Below, in pieces: positions 35,481-46,771 of a stretch of 64,000 nt of DNA. How positions within the stretch are numbered: position 1 is the first letter of the stretch; the number at the start of each line of letters is the position of its first letter. A program made the position numbers and the translations under genes. The DNA lies in contig JANSXP010000008.1 of NCBI GenBank assembly GCA_024742875.1, positions 62,001 through 126,000 on the forward strand, given 5' to 3'. The notes beneath the pieces are model-generated. The model was not told the origin of the DNA and did no database searches. It worked only from the letters and a program-made list of their open reading frames with translations. This stretch comes from Planctomycetaceae bacterium (GTDB lineage Bacteria > Planctomycetota > Planctomycetia > Planctomycetales > Planctomycetaceae).

Positions 35481-36845
35481 ATGCGTTCGCTCGTTCTGCT
35501 GCTGTTGGCGGTCCCTGTCGCGCTGCCGACGCAGGCAGACGGCCAGGTCTCCCTCCCTTACGCCCCGGCCCCGGTTGATAATCCGCTCAAGGGACTGGTC
35601 CCTTATGCGGGCGAAAAACGGCATCTGTTTCCGCACAGCATGGAATTTCACTATCTGCCGCTGAGTGACCTGATGGTCGGCCCCAACGAATTTCGGTGGG
35701 ACAAACTGGAGGAACGACTGGACGACATTGCCAGTCGCGGGCATCAGACCGTGTTTCGAATCTGGATGGAATACCCCGGACACGAGGAAGGTATTCCGCC
35801 GTTTCTGACAGAGCAGGGCGTCAAAGTGACAACGTGGCTGAACACCAACACGGCCCCGTTCCCCAGCAGACAGGTCCGCACGCCCGATTACGAGGACCCC
35901 CGGTTGCGCCAGGCACTGCAGCAGTTTATTGCCGCGCTGGGCCAGCGTTATGACGGCGATCCCCGGGTCGGCTACATCACAGCCGGATTGCTGGGCACCT
36001 GGGGCGAATGGCACACCTATCCCAAAACGGAATTGATGGCCAGCAAACAGGTGCAGTCGGAAGTGATGGATGCCTACGAAAAACACTTCCGCAAAACTCC
36101 CGTGCTGCTGCGATATCCGGCCGGCCCGAACACGTGGGCGTATGCGGCCAACCATGATCGCCGACTGGGCTATCACGATGATTCCTTCGCGTGGGCCACA
36201 CTGGAAACCGGTCAGGAGGAAGACAACTGGTTCTTTGTGCCGGCTATGAAAAGTGGCGGGCCTGGTTGTGTGCAGCGCTGGATGACGCAGCCTGTCGGTG
36301 GCGAAATACGTCCGGAGCTGTGGGGAAAAATCTTCGATGACAACTACGTGCCACACAAAAAGCAGACCTTTGCAGACTGCGTGCAGCAAACGCACGCCAC
36401 CTGGCTGATGGACACCGGCATGTTTAGCGAGCGGCAGTCAGAAGAGCGCATTCGCAATGCACGGCGGCAGGTACAGAAGATGGGTTATGAATTTCACGTC
36501 ACGCAGGCACAGGTCAAGGGCTCGCGACTGAAGTTTCGGATCCGCAATACGGGCATCGCTCCGTTTTATCACCACTGGACGCTGCGGGTGGGAGTGGTGT
36601 CCGACAACCGGCTCACATCGGCCGTGACGACCGACCTGCACCTGAATAACCTGCTGCCGCAGCAGTCACGGGAGTATGAGTTCGCTCTGCCAGCATTGCT
36701 GCGAAAGTTCCCGGGACAGCAGCTGGCCATTGGGGTTCCGAATCCGTTACAGGGCGGGCAACCGTTAAGGTTTGCCAATGCGGCGGAACTGCAGCTGGCC
36801 GACGGGGCGCTGAATCTGCAGGTCGAAGTCTCCGATCGGAAGTGA
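35481..36845 (+). CDS. Secreted DUF4832/DUF4874-type protein
   Basis: 454 aa. A signal peptide (LVLLLLAVPVALPTQADGQ) precedes a glycosidase-like alpha/beta barrel: NPLKGLVPYAG at the start, YLPLSDLMVGPNEFRWDKLE, TVFRIWMEYPGHEEGIPPF, and GYITAGLLGTWGEWHTYP, with acidic residues at barrel ends. The C-terminal about 120 residues form a beta sandwich (LKFRIRNTGIAPFYHHWTLR). The barrel-plus-sandwich order matches DUF4874 followed by DUF4832. Catalytic function is unproven but a glycan substrate is plausible. The ATG at 35481 starts the signal peptide; an upstream in-frame codon at 35421 is less likely. Confidence 0.78.
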   Translation: MRSLVLLLLAVPVALPTQADGQVSLPYAPAPVDNPLKGLVPYAGEKRHLFPHSMEFHYLPLSDLMVGPNEFRWDKLEERLDDIASRGHQTVFRIWMEYPGHEEGIPPFLTEQGVKVTTWLNTNTAPFPSRQVRTPDYEDPRLRQALQQFIAALGQRYDGDPRVGYITAGLLGTWGEWHTYPKTELMASKQVQSEVMDAYEKHFRKTPVLLRYPAGPNTWAYAANHDRRLGYHDDSFAWATLETGQEEDNWFFVPAMKSGGPGCVQRWMTQPVGGEIRPELWGKIFDDNYVPHKKQTFADCVQQTHATWLMDTGMFSERQSEERIRNARRQVQKMGYEFHVTQAQVKGSRLKFRIRNTGIAPFYHHWTLRVGVVSDNRLTSAVTTDLHLNNLLPQQSREYEFALPALLRKFPGQQLAIGVPNPLQGGQPLRFANAAELQLADGALNLQVEVSDRK

Positions 36846-37001
36846 TCGACGGTCCGGTTAGTCTGGTCAGACGGGTTCGCCGGATAAGAGTTGTCGCCCA
36901 GTCGTACGACCTTCTCCGGTGGTGCAGCATTGACGACGTCCAGTGGTAGTGGTGTCGCGGATTCCTCGGATGGGTCGGCTTCCGCATGCAGCATGAGGAT
37001 C

Positions 37002-37080
37002 ACGACTGTCGAAATCCCACAGGTACGTACGACTGTCGAAAGGCAATTGACGAGCGCATCTGATGGATATGCGACAGTCG
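37002..37080. repeat. Three copies of a CGACTGTCG box upstream of exporter operon
   Basis: ACGACTGTCGAAA occurs at 37002-37014 and again at 37029-37041 (27-base period). The reverse complement of its core, CGACAGTCG, lies at 37072-37080. The core is itself a near-palindrome. All three sit in the 275-base gap before the exporter operon, within 120 bases of the first ATG, as expected for a repressor or activator site. A TTGACG at 37047-37052 could be a -35 element between them. Confidence 0.45.
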
Positions 37081-37120
37081 GACCTGCCGGAAGATTCCAA
37101 CCTGCTGCGGAGCGACATGG

Positions 37121-39913
37121 ATGTCACTCAAGAACAGAACCCACCGGACCCGTTCCTTCATTGTGCGTGTGCTCATTGGCTGTCTGCTGCTGCAGAGCAC
37201 CGGCTGCTCCCGTCGTTTCTGGCGGTTGCAGGCAGAGAACGACACGTACGATGCCATTGCGGAGAAGATGAACAATCCGCACTGGCAACTGCCCCGCATC
37301 GGGCTCAGCGCCGATCCCCGCAGCCGATTCCACGATCCGTACGATCCCGACTGCGCTCCGCTGCCGCCCGATGATCCATCGGCACACTGCTTTATGCACT
37401 GTGCAGACGGCAAAGAAGGCTACAAACACTGGGGCGATTTCGGTGGTACAGCCACGGTCGAGAATCCGCATTGGCTGGAGCCCTATGGCGTGCTGATGCA
37501 GGGCGGCAACCCAGTGGATGCTCACGGACAGGTCGTGATTCCCAGCCTGAATCTGCGCGACAGTCTGGAACTGACATACATTCACAGCCGGGGCTATCAG
37601 ACGCAGCTGGAGAACGTCTACTTGACAGGGCTGGCGCTGACCGGACAGCGTTATCTGCTGAATACTCGCTTCAGTCTCGGCGGACCTGGCTTCGGAGGAG
37701 CGTTGTACAACTTCTTTGGCAGCAACAATGGGGTCGAGACTCACCAGCTGCGAAACGGACTGGGACTGCAGCAGGCGCTGCCGAGCGGCGGGCAGTTTGC
37801 CGTCAGCGTGCTGAATAACCTGTTCTGGACTCCCGGCAATGGCGTTTCGGCCACTGGACTGGCCTGGCAGATTTCTCAGCCCCTGCTGGAAGGGGCCGGC
37901 CGCAAAGTGCGTATGGAGGTACTGGTGCAGGCCGAGCGAGACCTGCTGTATGCCGTTCGCGATATGGCCCGATTCCGCCAGACCATCTTCGCCAACGTGG
38001 CCGACTCTTACCTGGCGATTCAGGCGCAGTCGCAAAGCATCAGAAACCAGGAAAACAACATTCGCCAGCTGACGTCGGAAATTGAAATCGGCCTCAGCAA
38101 GGACCGCCAGCGGCCCAATCGTGTCAGTGAACCACTGGCCTTATTCCCCCGCGATGCGGAAATCCCTCCTGCTCTGGAAGGCAAACTCCGGTGGGACGAA
38201 GAGTCGGGAACGCTGTTCTGGACGGGCGACATGAGTGCGGAAGACGAAAAGCTGCTGCTGGCGATCTCAGATGACGAGCGATTTCAGGCCAGTGCCCAGC
38301 AGTTGATCCGGTGGCGTGCTAACCAGGGAATCAGCCTGAGCACGCTGCAGCTGATCACACAGCGAAACAGTAACCAGAACCGCCTGGAAGGAGCGCGGCG
38401 GGTGCTCGCCGACCTGCTGGACGCCTATAAGATTGTGCTGGGACTGCCGCCAGACGTCGAAATGACGCTGGATGATGCGTTTCTGGCGCCATTTGAACTG
38501 ATTGACCGCGACCTGCTCACGATGATTGATGAACTCAAAGCCTTCCAGGAGGGCTTCGGTGCCCGCATTCTGCAGATCGAACTGGCCCCCCTGGAGGAAG
38601 CATCCCGCAATCACCTGAAAGACTACGTCACCGATATCATCGCCTGGGGTGAGCGGATCGACTCCGAAGCTTTGGGACTGGTGGAGGAGGATTTTGTTCC
38701 CATCCGCAATCTGCTGGCGGCCACGGAAACCGACCTGAAAGGACAGCCGGGCAAGCGCGGGTTTGACAGCCAGGAGGAGCGCGACCGGGTGATCCGCGAT
38801 GTCGCCAAGGATTTGAACTTCTTCCGCATTGTGGAAGGTGACTTCAACCTGGTGGCGAACGCGGCGGAAGTCCTGCAGGGATTTTTGAAATCCGGCAACG
38901 TTGAAGCATGGTTGAAACAACTGGATACAGACGGTGACAATCTGCTCAGCGCCACGGAAATTCCCCAGGAGCTGGCAGAAGTTCCCGGCTACAACAAGTC
39001 ACGGTACTTCGACGAAGATCAGCCGATCGGCCCCGAAATGCTGTCACTGCTGATCCGTGACTCTGCGATGAATATTCGCGAAGAACTTCTGGCCGTCACC
39101 CAGAATATTCAGGTGGTCCAGGCGGGTCTGCGAGTCGAGGTCATTGCCCTGAATCCTTTTCAGATCGACGGCATTGATGGCATACCCTCCGTGGAAGAGA
39201 CGGTTCGAATCGGACTGGCCAACCGGCATGACCTGATGAATTCGCGGGCCGAAGTGATGGATGCTCGTCGCGCCGTGGAAGTGGCCGCCAATCGGCTCAA
39301 GGCTTTGATGGACCTCAACGTGGGCGGCGGTGTTGGCCTTGGGGGCGCCAACACGACTGACGATGTTAGCGTTTCGCTCGATTTTAAGGCCCCACTGGAC
39401 CAGGTCCTGGAACGAAACGCCTACAACACAGCTCTGGTGGCCTATCAGCGGGCCCGCCGAGCCTACATGGCGGATGAAGATGCGGTGAAGCTGGCAATCC
39501 GCAGCAGCTGGCGGCAACTGCAGGTTTCTCGGCAAAGACTGGAAATTGACAGGCAGACAGTTCGCAATGCCGCCCTAGAATACGACAGTTCCCGGCTGAA
39601 CCCCAATCAGAACAACAGTCTGTCGCTTGTGCGAGCTCTCGATTCGGTCCTCGATGCTCAGGAATCTCTTGTGGGAGACTGGGTCAGTTATGAGTCGAAT
39701 CGCCTTAACATCTTTCGAGACATGGGTATCATGAGGGTCAACCAGGACGGCGTGTGGGAAGATTCCTTCTATTTGCAGGACGGGCCGGGAGTGCTCGACA
39801 CCCTGCCACCTGCCGAGGTGTTAGACGAAGAACTCCTGCCTCCCGTCCAGGGCCCGCCCCTTGCATCGGTTTCCGAGGACCTCCCGGTCCTCGAGCCTCC
39901 TACCTACGAGTAA
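37121..39913 (+). CDS. TolC-like outer-membrane efflux lipoprotein with EF-hand insert
   Basis: 930 aa, about twice the usual TolC-family length. A lipoprotein-type signal ends LLLQSTGC (Cys 29). The N-terminal beta/helix half (about 130-330: GLALTGQRYLLNTRFSLGGP, then ARFRQTIFANVADSYLAIQA) and the C-terminal half (about 690-870, with RHDLMNSRAEVMDARRAVEV) are recognisable outer-membrane efflux repeats. Between them is a large insert of about 350 residues (about 330-680) that includes a canonical EF-hand loop DTDGDNLLSATE (602-613). The usual MacB/TolC operon partners follow. ATG at 37121 has GGAG upstream. Confidence 0.8.
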   Translation: MSLKNRTHRTRSFIVRVLIGCLLLQSTGCSRRFWRLQAENDTYDAIAEKMNNPHWQLPRIGLSADPRSRFHDPYDPDCAPLPPDDPSAHCFMHCADGKEGYKHWGDFGGTATVENPHWLEPYGVLMQGGNPVDAHGQVVIPSLNLRDSLELTYIHSRGYQTQLENVYLTGLALTGQRYLLNTRFSLGGPGFGGALYNFFGSNNGVETHQLRNGLGLQQALPSGGQFAVSVLNNLFWTPGNGVSATGLAWQISQPLLEGAGRKVRMEVLVQAERDLLYAVRDMARFRQTIFANVADSYLAIQAQSQSIRNQENNIRQLTSEIEIGLSKDRQRPNRVSEPLALFPRDAEIPPALEGKLRWDEESGTLFWTGDMSAEDEKLLLAISDDERFQASAQQLIRWRANQGISLSTLQLITQRNSNQNRLEGARRVLADLLDAYKIVLGLPPDVEMTLDDAFLAPFELIDRDLLTMIDELKAFQEGFGARILQIELAPLEEASRNHLKDYVTDIIAWGERIDSEALGLVEEDFVPIRNLLAATETDLKGQPGKRGFDSQEERDRVIRDVAKDLNFFRIVEGDFNLVANAAEVLQGFLKSGNVEAWLKQLDTDGDNLLSATEIPQELAEVPGYNKSRYFDEDQPIGPEMLSLLIRDSAMNIREELLAVTQNIQVVQAGLRVEVIALNPFQIDGIDGIPSVEETVRIGLANRHDLMNSRAEVMDARRAVEVAANRLKALMDLNVGGGVGLGGANTTDDVSVSLDFKAPLDQVLERNAYNTALVAYQRARRAYMADEDAVKLAIRSSWRQLQVSRQRLEIDRQTVRNAALEYDSSRLNPNQNNSLSLVRALDSVLDAQESLVGDWVSYESNRLNIFRDMGIMRVNQDGVWEDSFYLQDGPGVLDTLPPAEVLDEELLPPVQGPPLASVSEDLPVLEPPTYE

Positions 39914-39917
39914 ATTC

Positions 39918-41936
39918 ATGAATCAACGCTCCTCAAGACGTGGTGCCGCGAAAGGTCTGTTGATCGCCGGTGTCCTCGTGGCCGGCGCGATCGCCCTCAC
40001 ACAGGTTCCGGCGACCCGGCAATGGCTGGGTGGCTTCTCCAAAAAAAGTGAGGAAGTCAACAGTAAGTACATCCTGAAGGAAGTCAAAAAAGGCTCCTTC
40101 AGAATTACCATCACGGAAAATGGAACCGTTGACAGCCTGCAGAACTCCACGCTGAAAAACGCGGTGGAGGGCAGCACGACCATCATTTCGCTGGTGCCGG
40201 AAGGCAGCCGTGTTCAGGGCCCGGTGACCTCAGAGATCGACGGCGTTGTCGAATTTGTGGATATGGAGTCGGAGTCCGGCAAAACGATCCTCGTGCGATC
40301 GCCCGACGGCGAAGAGAAGAGCTACTCCTTCTCCATGGGAGAATTCACGGAGATCCTGGTGGAAGACCGGGCCGAAGTGAAAGCAGGCGACTACCTGGCC
40401 GGTGACGTGCTGTGCGAACTGGATTCCTCGGCGCTGGAGGAAAAAGAGAAGCAGCAGCAGATCGACGTGACTTCCGCGCGGGCGACCGTGGAGAAGTCCC
40501 AAAAGAGCATCGAAATCCAGGAGACCACCAACGAGAGCCTGTTGGCTCAGGCCCGTCTGGCAGAAAAACTGGCCAAGATGGACCTGGACAAGTACACGCT
40601 CGAAGGCGGCGAGTATGAGCAGGCTTACGAAACACTCAAAGGTGAGTTGAAGCAGTTTGAAGAAGACCTGGCCATGGCGGAAGAGAAGTATGAGCAGGTT
40701 CGCGCTCAGGCTCGCCGAGGCTACGAAACACTCAACGCTCTGGAAGCCGAGCGACTGGCTGTGATGAAAGCCAACATCCAGCTCGACGTCAAAAAGAGCG
40801 AGATGGTGCTGCTGCAGAAATTCACCAAAGAGCGTCAGATCAGTGAACTGCAGCAAAACGCAGAGGACTCCGTTCGGGAAACCTCACGTGTGCAGCTGGA
40901 AGGTGAAGCCGAAATGGCCACCCTCAAAGCCGACCTGTTTGCGGCTGAACAGAAGCTGAGTGTGGAAGAAGAAAAACTGGAACGCCTGATTCGCCAGATT
41001 GCCGCCTGCCGTTTGATCGCCCCCGCACCGGGTGAAGTGGTCTATGCATCGCAGCAAAGCCGTCGCAGCGAGCCGGTCGTTATCGAAGAAGGGGCCACCG
41101 TCCGTGAGCGTCAGGCCATCATCAACCTGCCGGACCTGGACCAGATGAAAATTGACGCCCGTATTCACGAGTCACGCATCAGCCGCGTGATGGTCGGGCA
41201 GCCGGTGGAAATCAAAGTTGATGCGGTCAGCTCGGTAACTTACCACGGACTGCTGGAGACCATTTCTGCTGTGCCAGTTCCCGGTCAGTGGCCCAATACC
41301 GACCTGAAGGAATACGAAGCCGCCATTCGCATCACGGATTCGCAGGAATTGATCCGCAAGCTGAAGCCCGGCATGACGGCTGAAATTGAAATCATCATTG
41401 ACGACCGGGAAGAAGACATCCTGCAGATTCCCGTGCAGTCCGTCCTCGCACTGGCAGACAAGTTTTTTACCTACGTCGTGGACGGTGCCGATGTGGAGCG
41501 ACGCGAAATCGCTGTGGGTGACGCCAACGACGAGTATATGGAAATTCTTGACGGAGTCGTCGAAGGCGAACGGGTGATCATGAATCCCCGCACGCACTTC
41601 TCACGAGAGATTAACGATCTGGAAAGCGAGCTCATGGCCGAACTGGAAGCCGGCCGTGAACGCGTGGCTACGCCCAAAGCTCGTCCCCGCGGAGCCGGCG
41701 GAGCAGGTGCTCCCGGTGGCGGTCGACCAGGTGCCGGAGGTGGTCGCCCCGAAGCTGGCGCACCGGGCGGCGGCATGCCGAGCCCACAGGCCATCTTTGA
41801 GCGCATCGACAAGAACAAAGACGGGGTGGTCACCAAAGACGAAAGCGACATGCAGGGACGGTTCGACAGCGTAGACACCGACAAGGACGGCAAGGTGACT
41901 GTCGAGGAAATGACAGCTGCGATGCAGCAGCGTTAG
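39918..41936 (+). CDS. HlyD-type membrane fusion protein with C-terminal EF-hand pair
   Basis: 672 aa. One membrane helix (about 12-30) anchors a periplasmic adaptor: a lipoyl-like half near 95-150, a long coiled coil (about 180-350, Glu/Lys-rich), the returning lipoyl half (LIAPAPGEVVYASQQSR), then beta-barrel and membrane-proximal domains (to about 575). A Gly/Ala/Pro/Arg linker (about 587-624) leads to two EF-hand loops, DKNKDGVVTKDE and DTDKDGKVTVEE, at the extreme C-terminus. Adaptors of this class join MacB-type permeases to TolC. The ATG at 39918 begins just after the upstream stop; an earlier ATG at 39861 overlaps that gene. Confidence 0.85.
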   Translation: MNQRSSRRGAAKGLLIAGVLVAGAIALTQVPATRQWLGGFSKKSEEVNSKYILKEVKKGSFRITITENGTVDSLQNSTLKNAVEGSTTIISLVPEGSRVQGPVTSEIDGVVEFVDMESESGKTILVRSPDGEEKSYSFSMGEFTEILVEDRAEVKAGDYLAGDVLCELDSSALEEKEKQQQIDVTSARATVEKSQKSIEIQETTNESLLAQARLAEKLAKMDLDKYTLEGGEYEQAYETLKGELKQFEEDLAMAEEKYEQVRAQARRGYETLNALEAERLAVMKANIQLDVKKSEMVLLQKFTKERQISELQQNAEDSVRETSRVQLEGEAEMATLKADLFAAEQKLSVEEEKLERLIRQIAACRLIAPAPGEVVYASQQSRRSEPVVIEEGATVRERQAIINLPDLDQMKIDARIHESRISRVMVGQPVEIKVDAVSSVTYHGLLETISAVPVPGQWPNTDLKEYEAAIRITDSQELIRKLKPGMTAEIEIIIDDREEDILQIPVQSVLALADKFFTYVVDGADVERREIAVGDANDEYMEILDGVVEGERVIMNPRTHFSREINDLESELMAELEAGRERVATPKARPRGAGGAGAPGGGRPGAGGGRPEAGAPGGGMPSPQAIFERIDKNKDGVVTKDESDMQGRFDSVDTDKDGKVTVEEMTAAMQQR

Positions 41937-42003
41937 ACGAGCGGTCACCATTGGGTTTCGCCCCTCCCGCACCGCAAACTCCTGATTCACCGACGAGACA
42001 CGT

Positions 42004-42723
42004 ATGTCGTCCGTAGATTTGAACACCGACCTGGCCGCCCAGGTCGTTGACCTGCAAAAGCACTACGATCTGGGAAGTGTGGTGGTCAAAGCGCTGCGAG
42101 GCGTTTCCATCGACTTTCCCAAAGGCGACTTCGTGGCCATCATGGGGTCATCAGGAAGTGGCAAGAGCACGCTGCTGAATCTGCTGGGCGCCCTCGATCG
42201 CCCCACCCACGGCGAGTACATCATCGGTGGGCGTGCCGTGTCGTCGATTGGTGACGATGAGCTGTCGACCATTCGCAACGAAATGATCGGCTTCATCTTC
42301 CAGTCCTACAACCTGATCCCGCAGTACACGGTGGTGGAGAACATTGAAGTCCCGCTGCACTATCGGGAAGGCTATCCCCAGATCAATTCCACCGATCAGG
42401 ATCGCATCCGCGAACTGGCGGAACTGGTCGGCCTTAAAAATCGCCTGGACCACCGCCCCTTTCAGCTGTCCGGTGGTCAGCAGCAGCGTGTGGCGATCGC
42501 CCGAGCTCTGGTGAATGACCCCGAGATCATTCTGGCCGACGAACCCACCGGTAATCTCGATTCCGCGACAGAAGGCGAAATCATGGAGATGCTGCTGAAA
42601 CTGAACGCGGAAGGTCGAACCATCATCATGGTGACGCACGAACCGGAAGTCGCCAAACTCGCCAAGCGCCAGATCTTCATGAAAGACGGAGTCGTTGCCG
42701 GCGAAGGGATCTTCCCCGGATAA
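42004..42723 (+). CDS. MacB/LolD-type ABC transporter ATPase
   Basis: 239 aa. Complete ABC set: Walker [10 protein letters not shown] (48-56), Q-loop [18 protein letters not shown], signature [15 protein letters not shown] (155-169), Walker [14 protein letters not shown] and switch His in MVTHE. It belongs to the LolD/MacB branch of type VII exporters, which move substrates from the periplasm out rather than across the inner membrane. The permease follows 21 bases later, so the two are one complex. Confidence 0.94.
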   Translation: MSSVDLNTDLAAQVVDLQKHYDLGSVVVKALRGVSIDFPKGDFVAIMGSSGSGKSTLLNLLGALDRPTHGEYIIGGRAVSSIGDDELSTIRNEMIGFIFQSYNLIPQYTVVENIEVPLHYREGYPQINSTDQDRIRELAELVGLKNRLDHRPFQLSGGQQQRVAIARALVNDPEIILADEPTGNLDSATEGEIMEMLLKLNAEGRTIIMVTHEPEVAKLAKRQIFMKDGVVAGEGIFPG

Positions 42724-42744
42724 ACAACCGGAAACCGAAGTCAC

Positions 42745-44085
42745 ATGCCCAATCTGCTGCGAACCATTCAACTGGCCATGAAGAGCCTGATGCTGCATAA
42801 GTTGCGGTCAGGACTCACGATGCTCGGCATTGTTTTTGGCGTCTTTTCCGTTATCGCGATGCTTGCCATTGGTCGCGGTGCCAGCGAACAGGCCCAGGCT
42901 CAGGTGCTGAAGCTGGGAGCCACCAACATCATTGTCCGCAGCGTGAAGCCGCCGCCGGAAAGCGCGGTCAACAGCGGTGGGGGATCGGTCCTGAGATACG
43001 GCCTGCTGCAACAGGACTTCGATCTGCTGGAACGCACGATTCCCACCATCGAACAGGCCATACCGATTCGCGAACTGAGCAAATCGGCGCGGCATCGTGA
43101 CCGCGACATCACTGCCCGTATCGTGGGCTGCACGGCGGACTATCTGGACATCAACCACCTGACAATGGCACAGGGTCGATTCATCACCGACGATGATCGG
43201 CAGCAGAAGAAAAACGTGGCGGTCATCGCGGCCGGCACCGCCGACGAACTGTTTCAGTACGAGAACCCCATTGGTCAGGCGGTTCGCATTGGAGACAAGT
43301 TTTACAGCATTGTTGGCGTCACCATGCCACGTCAGGCCAGTGCGGCGATCGGCGGCAGCATGGCCGGACAGGACTACAACCTGGACATCTACATCCCGCT
43401 GGAAACGATGCGGGCCCGCATGGGCAACCTGAATATCGAACGCAAGACCGGGTCGTTCAGCTCGGAATACTGGGAACTGAGCCAGATTACGCTGCGAGTG
43501 AAAGATCAGGATCGAGTCGTGGAAACCGCGAACGTGATTCGGGAGAGCTTGAAACGCAATCACAAAACCGACAGTGACTACGCCGTTGTTGTGCCGCTGG
43601 AACTGCTGCGTCAGGCGGAACAGATCCGTGATATTTTCAACGTCGTGCTGGGGTCCATCGCGGCGATCAGCCTGATCGTCGGTGGCATTGGCATCATGAA
43701 CATTATGCTGGCCACCGTCACTGAGCGGACACGGGAAATCGGCATTCGGCGGGCTCTGGGGGCCAAACGCCGCGACATCACAGTGCAGTTCCTGACGGAG
43801 ACGATCGTGCTTTCCGGGACCGGTGGGCTGATCGGAATCGCGCTGGGGCTGTCAACATCGTATGCGTTCAGTGGAATTCGCGCCTTCGTCGAGCGATTCA
43901 TCTTTGAAGGTGGGCAGGCGGGCAGCGAATTCGGCCAGATGTTTGCCGAAATGAACCCGGAGCCAGTCCCCTCCAGTTTGCCGCTGGCGTTTTTCATCTC
44001 CGTGGGGATCGGCGTGATTTTCGGGCTGTATCCCGCCCGATCGGCCGCTCGACTGGACCCAATTGAAGCCCTGCGACACGAATAA
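42745..44085 (+). CDS. MacB-type ABC transporter permease
   Basis: 446 aa. One membrane helix near the start (about 22-45, [20 protein letters not shown]) is followed by a large periplasmic MacB-core domain (about 50-280) and three C-terminal helices in the FtsX-like block: [20 protein letters not shown], then [13 protein letters not shown] and [20 protein letters not shown]. Transmits ATP-driven motion to the periplasmic domain. With the preceding ATPase, adaptor and TolC-like gene it makes a complete tripartite export operon of four co-directional genes. The exported substrate cannot be told from sequence. Confidence 0.93.
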   Translation: MPNLLRTIQLAMKSLMLHKLRSGLTMLGIVFGVFSVIAMLAIGRGASEQAQAQVLKLGATNIIVRSVKPPPESAVNSGGGSVLRYGLLQQDFDLLERTIPTIEQAIPIRELSKSARHRDRDITARIVGCTADYLDINHLTMAQGRFITDDDRQQKKNVAVIAAGTADELFQYENPIGQAVRIGDKFYSIVGVTMPRQASAAIGGSMAGQDYNLDIYIPLETMRARMGNLNIERKTGSFSSEYWELSQITLRVKDQDRVVETANVIRESLKRNHKTDSDYAVVVPLELLRQAEQIRDIFNVVLGSIAAISLIVGGIGIMNIMLATVTERTREIGIRRALGAKRRDITVQFLTETIVLSGTGGLIGIALGLSTSYAFSGIRAFVERFIFEGGQAGSEFGQMFAEMNPEPVPSSLPLAFFISVGIGVIFGLYPARSAARLDPIEALRHE

Positions 44086-44160
44086 CGCAGGAAAATGGAG
44101 GCGAGAGCTCGAAATTGTGAGTTGTTCGCCGATTCCTGCCGACGTAACCAGAAATCCGAA

Positions 44161-44189
44161 TTGAACTTCCGTCCCGCGACGAGTATCCT
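44161..44189 (+). promoter_or_regulatory. Sigma-70-type promoter for the bL28-like gene
   Basis: TTGAAC at 44161-44166 and TATCCT at 44184-44189 are separated by exactly 17 bases and match five and four of six consensus positions. Transcription would start near 44196, leaving a leader of about 50 bases before the ATG at 44247. The upstream operon ends at 44085. Confidence 0.6.
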
Positions 44190-44246
44190 TCCCGCCCTTA
44201 ATTCGTTGGCCGGTAACGCTGTGGCGGCAGAATAGAAGTCAGACTC

Positions 44247-44546
44247 ATGAGCACACTCAAGAAAAACAAGCGTATCAAACGCAAAAAGCAGCTGGATTTG
44301 TACGGCGACCTGAAGCCTGTCGTGGGTAACAGCGTAACCCAGCGTGGTAAGCCCAAATACCTGGGCGGTAACGGTCGGCAGACGACCGGCGTGTCCAAGC
44401 GGAAATTCAAGCGCAACCTGAAGCGAATTCGCGTGGTGGAGAATGGCGCGACGGTCCGCCGCAATGTGCCCGTGAGCATGATCCGCTCCGGCCTGATCGA
44501 AAAGCCACAGGTCGTCGATCCCTTCGCACTGCCAGACGAAAACTAA
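44247..44546 (+). CDS. rpmB: Divergent ribosomal protein bL28
   Basis: 99 aa, very basic. The core after residue 26 follows the L28 pattern: [16 protein letters not shown], a basic stretch with [17 protein letters not shown], and [14 protein letters not shown] near the end. It lacks cysteine, so it is a zinc-free form. The N-terminal 25 residues ([20 protein letters not shown]) are a basic extension. A clear single-gene promoter and a strong terminator frame it as an independent, highly expressed unit, which fits a ribosomal protein. The similarity is moderate and deserves a profile search. Confidence 0.62.
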   Translation: MSTLKKNKRIKRKKQLDLYGDLKPVVGNSVTQRGKPKYLGGNGRQTTGVSKRKFKRNLKRIRVVENGATVRRNVPVSMIRSGLIEKPQVVDPFALPDEN

Positions 44547-44588
44547 GGCACCACAGGGGCCTCGCCAGGTCACGGTGAAACGAAGACA

Positions 44589-44617
44589 GGGTGATCCGCA
44601 ATGGATCACCCTTTTTT
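44589..44617 (+). terminator. Rho-independent terminator after bL28 gene
   Basis: A perfect 9-bp stem (44589-44597, GGGTGATCC; 44603-44611, GGATCACCC) with a GCAAT loop is followed by six T. It ends the bL28 transcript about 40 bases after the stop. On the minus strand no T run follows, so it does not stop the converging kinase gene. Confidence 0.92.
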
Positions 44618-44718
44618 CGTGCGCAGTTGGCACATCCGGTTGGCCGGACGCCACCGCCTGCAGGCGAGTGCCCTCGCTGCGTCAGTCCGACATCAATCCG
44701 GCGACACGCCCCGACCGA

Positions 44719-46614
<1,896 letters not shown>

Positions 46615-46771
46615 GAACAGGACCTTCGTGCCGGTCGACAGAGACAATCCGACCCGTCCGCAGCGTTTCGCGGATTCCGGTCGGAACTGCAGATAGCAGG
46701 TTGGATAGTTTAACGATCTGCGGTATTTGTCGATACGGAAGCTGAGTGGAACGATCAGCGGGGTGAAGCCT

